DNA of 64,000 nt, from assembly GCA_039720395.1 (NCBI GenBank), contig CM077823.1:14017385-14081384 (forward strand), read 5' to 3'. A program made the position numbers and the translations under genes. The DNA comes from Liquidambar formosana. Taxonomy: Eukaryota; Streptophyta; Magnoliopsida; Saxifragales; Altingiaceae. Below are positions 61,345-64,000 of this stretch, piece by piece; position 1 is the stretch's first letter, and each line of letters begins with the position of its first letter. The notes under the pieces are model-generated. The model was not told where the DNA came from. It worked only from the letters and a program-made list of their open reading frames with translations, and did no database searches.

Positions 61345-62727
61345 GCTGCTACTGCTAGGCTGGGGGCATTTGATTTATATCAAATGGGAAGAAAACTTAA
61401 TTCTTGGCCAAAAGAAGAGAGATGTATAATTGTTTTGATTGCATTGGTGGTAGAAATGTTCTTTTTAGTTAGGTAGCCATGGCATCTTGCACTAAATAGA
61501 GTATAGATCGAGTAATCATGTTCTGTGCTATTGTTACTATACATTAGGAAGATCTGATTACAGAAATTCTGATTTTTTAGAAATTGTATGATCATCATAT
61601 ATGTATTTGTTGGTATCCACTCAATAATATAAACCTTGATGTTCAGAAAATTATAACAATAGCACACTAAGGTGAAGGGTGAGTATTAGGGAAATCTTAT
61701 GGTCTTAGAAAATTATAATAATAGTACTTACTTTGGGTTAGTAACTACTATGTAGGCCCATATAAAATTCATAATACATTCATATTTGGGAATAAGGGAG
61801 GTCAAATTAAGTGTTGGAAGCTACTGCTAATTTCTCCTCTCGATTGCTATAATTATAGAAAATTTTGAATCTTTTTTAATCAAGATTGCCTTATACTTTA
61901 AGACAAATACGTCTGCCATATACTGTGGGAGAAGCCTCCAATGTTGGTGGTTATGTCTTATTAATGGACTAATGCCCTGTGATACTTAATGATACTTAAT
62001 GATACTTTGACTCTCAGAGCTCTTTTTTCGGTTTCAGTAGTTTGAAGGCCTATATATGGCTTTTTATGTGCTGGACATTGGGTTTATATTTTTATTTGCA
62101 TTTCTTTGTGATGTTTTTAACTAATTATTTGACTGCTGTGTTTCTGACAGTGAAACCTATTTTTTTCTTAGAGATCATAATGAGAATATAGCATTGTTTG
62201 AGCTTATGCATGTTATGGTTTTGACTTTTAGGTTAGTCTCGATCTTGGTGTTGGAGGGTCCCCATATGACTTAGTTTTGGCTAAACATTACACACACAAA
62301 AGCATTGAAATCCTAAAATGAAACAAACATGTTCTTATGTATTATAGATATTGAAATTTCCAATGCTAAACAAGCAATATCACGATAAGATAGTTCAAAA
62401 CTATTGTTTATTATGAATTTAAGATTGTTTCCTCTGTCATGAGACTAGATTGAATTTAAGATTTAAGTGGCATTCAATATCACCTCACCAATTTTTGTTA
62501 TTTTTGAAAATTGATTTTTTGAAATCTGAGGTTCCAATTGGGTCTTTTTTGCAACATAGTTTATTTCAGTGTGGTGAGATAAGGAATTAAGGACTATAAA
62601 GATGTATATTTCTTGGTGCTTAAGAAACTCAAAAGTTGTCAAAAATTAGAAGGAAACACATCCAAAAGAGTCCTAGTACGTCAAAATTGGAAAAAATCCC
62701 GTTTTAGCACAAAAATAGGGAAGTGGT
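61235..62727. other. AT-rich sequence right of the divergent exon candidate
   Basis: Contains CCCTAACCCTAACC (61298-61311, telomere-like) and a T24 run (61321-61344). No exon recognised. Confidence 0.4.
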
Positions 62728-62806
62728 CTCGGGTGACCACCAGGCCTTGGGTGGCTAGCCACCAGGGGCTGGGCGGCTAGCCTCCTGGGCTTGGGTGGTC
62801 ACCCGA
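62728..62806. repeat. GC-rich hairpin with 14-bp perfect arms
   Basis: CTCGGGTGACCACC (62728) and GGTGGTCACCCGAG (to 62806) are exact reverse complements. Between them GGGTGGCTAGCCACC and GGGCGGCTAGCC repeat, each itself palindromic. Surroundings are AT-rich; similar blocks occur in some plant LTRs, so this may be part of a retrotransposon that also includes the following kilobase. Confidence 0.8.
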
Positions 62807-63655
62807 GCTCGCTTCAGTTTTTCGCCCTTTTTTGACCTCTTTTGCTTCTAGGGGTGTTTTAGGGGTCAAATCAACTCCGATTTTGATGAAACGAAAGCCA
62901 AAACGACCGTGTTTCGATGAGGAATACATTTTTGAACATTTTAGGGTGAAAACCACTAACTATGGGGGCATGATTAGGTTTGACAAAGGCGGTTAACCGC
63001 TATGCTCTACCTTTGCAAAGCATAGGTATGCACATAGGATTGAACCAAATGTTTTCCAAACCAAAATTAAACTTTCTAAAATACTTTTAGGAATAAAATG
63101 ATGACTAATTAAAGTCAAATTGAAAAGATTTGGTTGGTAATTATGAGTCAATTTAAGCTAACACAAAAAAGGGTCAATTAACCAACTTGAACCATATTGA
63201 GCCATTTTAACCCTAAGCCATTGATTCATCAAATTGAACCTAGAAATATCTCGTATGCATCAATATGAACTCCAATTGACAATTTGGAGATCATTTCAAG
63301 GTCAAATAACAAGTTTGTGACCTAAAAGACGATTATGCCCCTCAAGTCACAAAAGTTCTTATTATCCCTCAAGATCAACTCCAAATTGAACCAAAATTCA
63401 TATCCAATGTCCTTGTGACTCTAGAAAACTAATGCAAGTAACTAGACTCAAAAGCAAAACAAAAACCTACATGAAATGGTGAGCCCTAGTAAGGTGGTGC
63501 AAAAATGGGGTGTGACAGAAGCCCCTCATTGGTGCAACAAGTTTCACTTGTGAACCAATGATAAAAGAACATCCCATTTTTGCTTGGGAGAGTAATTGCA
63601 TCAAGTTCAAGTGGAGAACTCCATTATCCTATAGAATTCATCACATATCTTAAAC
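62807..63655. other. Possible retrotransposon-derived sequence
   Basis: No coding sequence. Continuity with the hairpin and with the minisatellite suggests LTR or untranslated sequence of a retroelement, but termini were not found. Confidence 0.3.
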
Positions 63656-64000
63656 AAGTAGAAGTCAATGTCTAGGTAAAGGTCAATACCTAGGATGAGT
63701 AGAGGTAATTCTAAGTGAAGGTCAACACACAGGATGAGTAAAGTCAATACTCGAAGCGAATAAAGATCAATATTGGGAGTGAAAGTCAACACTCAGGATG
63801 AGTAACAGCCAATACTCGAAAGGAGTATGGATAAATATGAGTGGAGGTCAACACTTGAAGTGAGTACCAGTCAATACCTGAAAAGAATAGGGATCAATAT
63901 TCAGAGTGAAGGTCAACACTCGGGATAAGTACCAGTCAATACTCGAGACAAATATGCTTTAATGATTAAAATGAGTATGGGTCAATACACAAGGTGAGTA
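63656..64000. repeat. Degenerate minisatellite running off the window
   Basis: About ten imperfect units of the form GTCAATACTCGA then a GAGTA word then GGTCAACACTC, with a unit length near 30-40 bp and alternating GTCAACACTC and GTCAATACTC halves. It continues past 64000. Confidence 0.75.

Overview
The window looks like nuclear DNA of a flowering plant, probably a woody eudicot; the species cannot be named from the sequence. Evidence: plant-type genes split by GT-AG introns, very AT-rich introns and spacers, many microsatellites, and dense plant transposons (MITEs, LINEs, Copia and other LTR elements). No rRNA, tRNA or CRISPR was seen.

Four real genes were found, all nuclear housekeeping or chromatin functions. 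(1) 2899-11654, +: the last two exons of PYM, the exon junction complex disassembly factor; its 5' exons lie left of the window and its last intron is 8.4 kb. (2) 16793-29534, +: PRI2, the DNA primase large subunit, complete in 19 exons (453 aa), with all four Fe-S cysteines and E2F-like promoter sites. (3) 40437-42956, +: LDL1, an LSD1-like histone demethylase, intronless (839 aa). (4) 60740-50536, -: MRT4, a ribosome assembly factor, complete in 8 exons (229 aa). A possible first exon at 61046-61234 (+) faces MRT4 across about 305 bp.

The rest is mostly transposon sediment. The PYM intron holds a hAT-like element with a second hAT-like element nested in it, and two side-by-side foldback elements. 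The 32-40 kb spacer holds LTR remnants, a decayed Copia gag-pol, and a 1.47 kb terminal-inverted-repeat element carrying a degraded GH17 beta-1,3-glucanase fragment (Pack-type capture). The 45-50 kb spacer holds several MITEs. MRT4 introns hold one LINE inserted into an older LINE of opposite strand, a near-perfect palindrome, a Stowaway-like MITE, and an LTR element whose 5' LTR is split by a hAT-like insertion and whose interior is a large inverted repeat. The right edge holds a GC-rich hairpin and a degenerate minisatellite running off the window.

The genes do not form a pathway or operon. I see no convincing undescribed biological system. The most unusual items are the GH17-capturing element, the two hAT-like families with visible target duplications, the split inverted-repeat LTR element, and the duplicated MRT4 leader.
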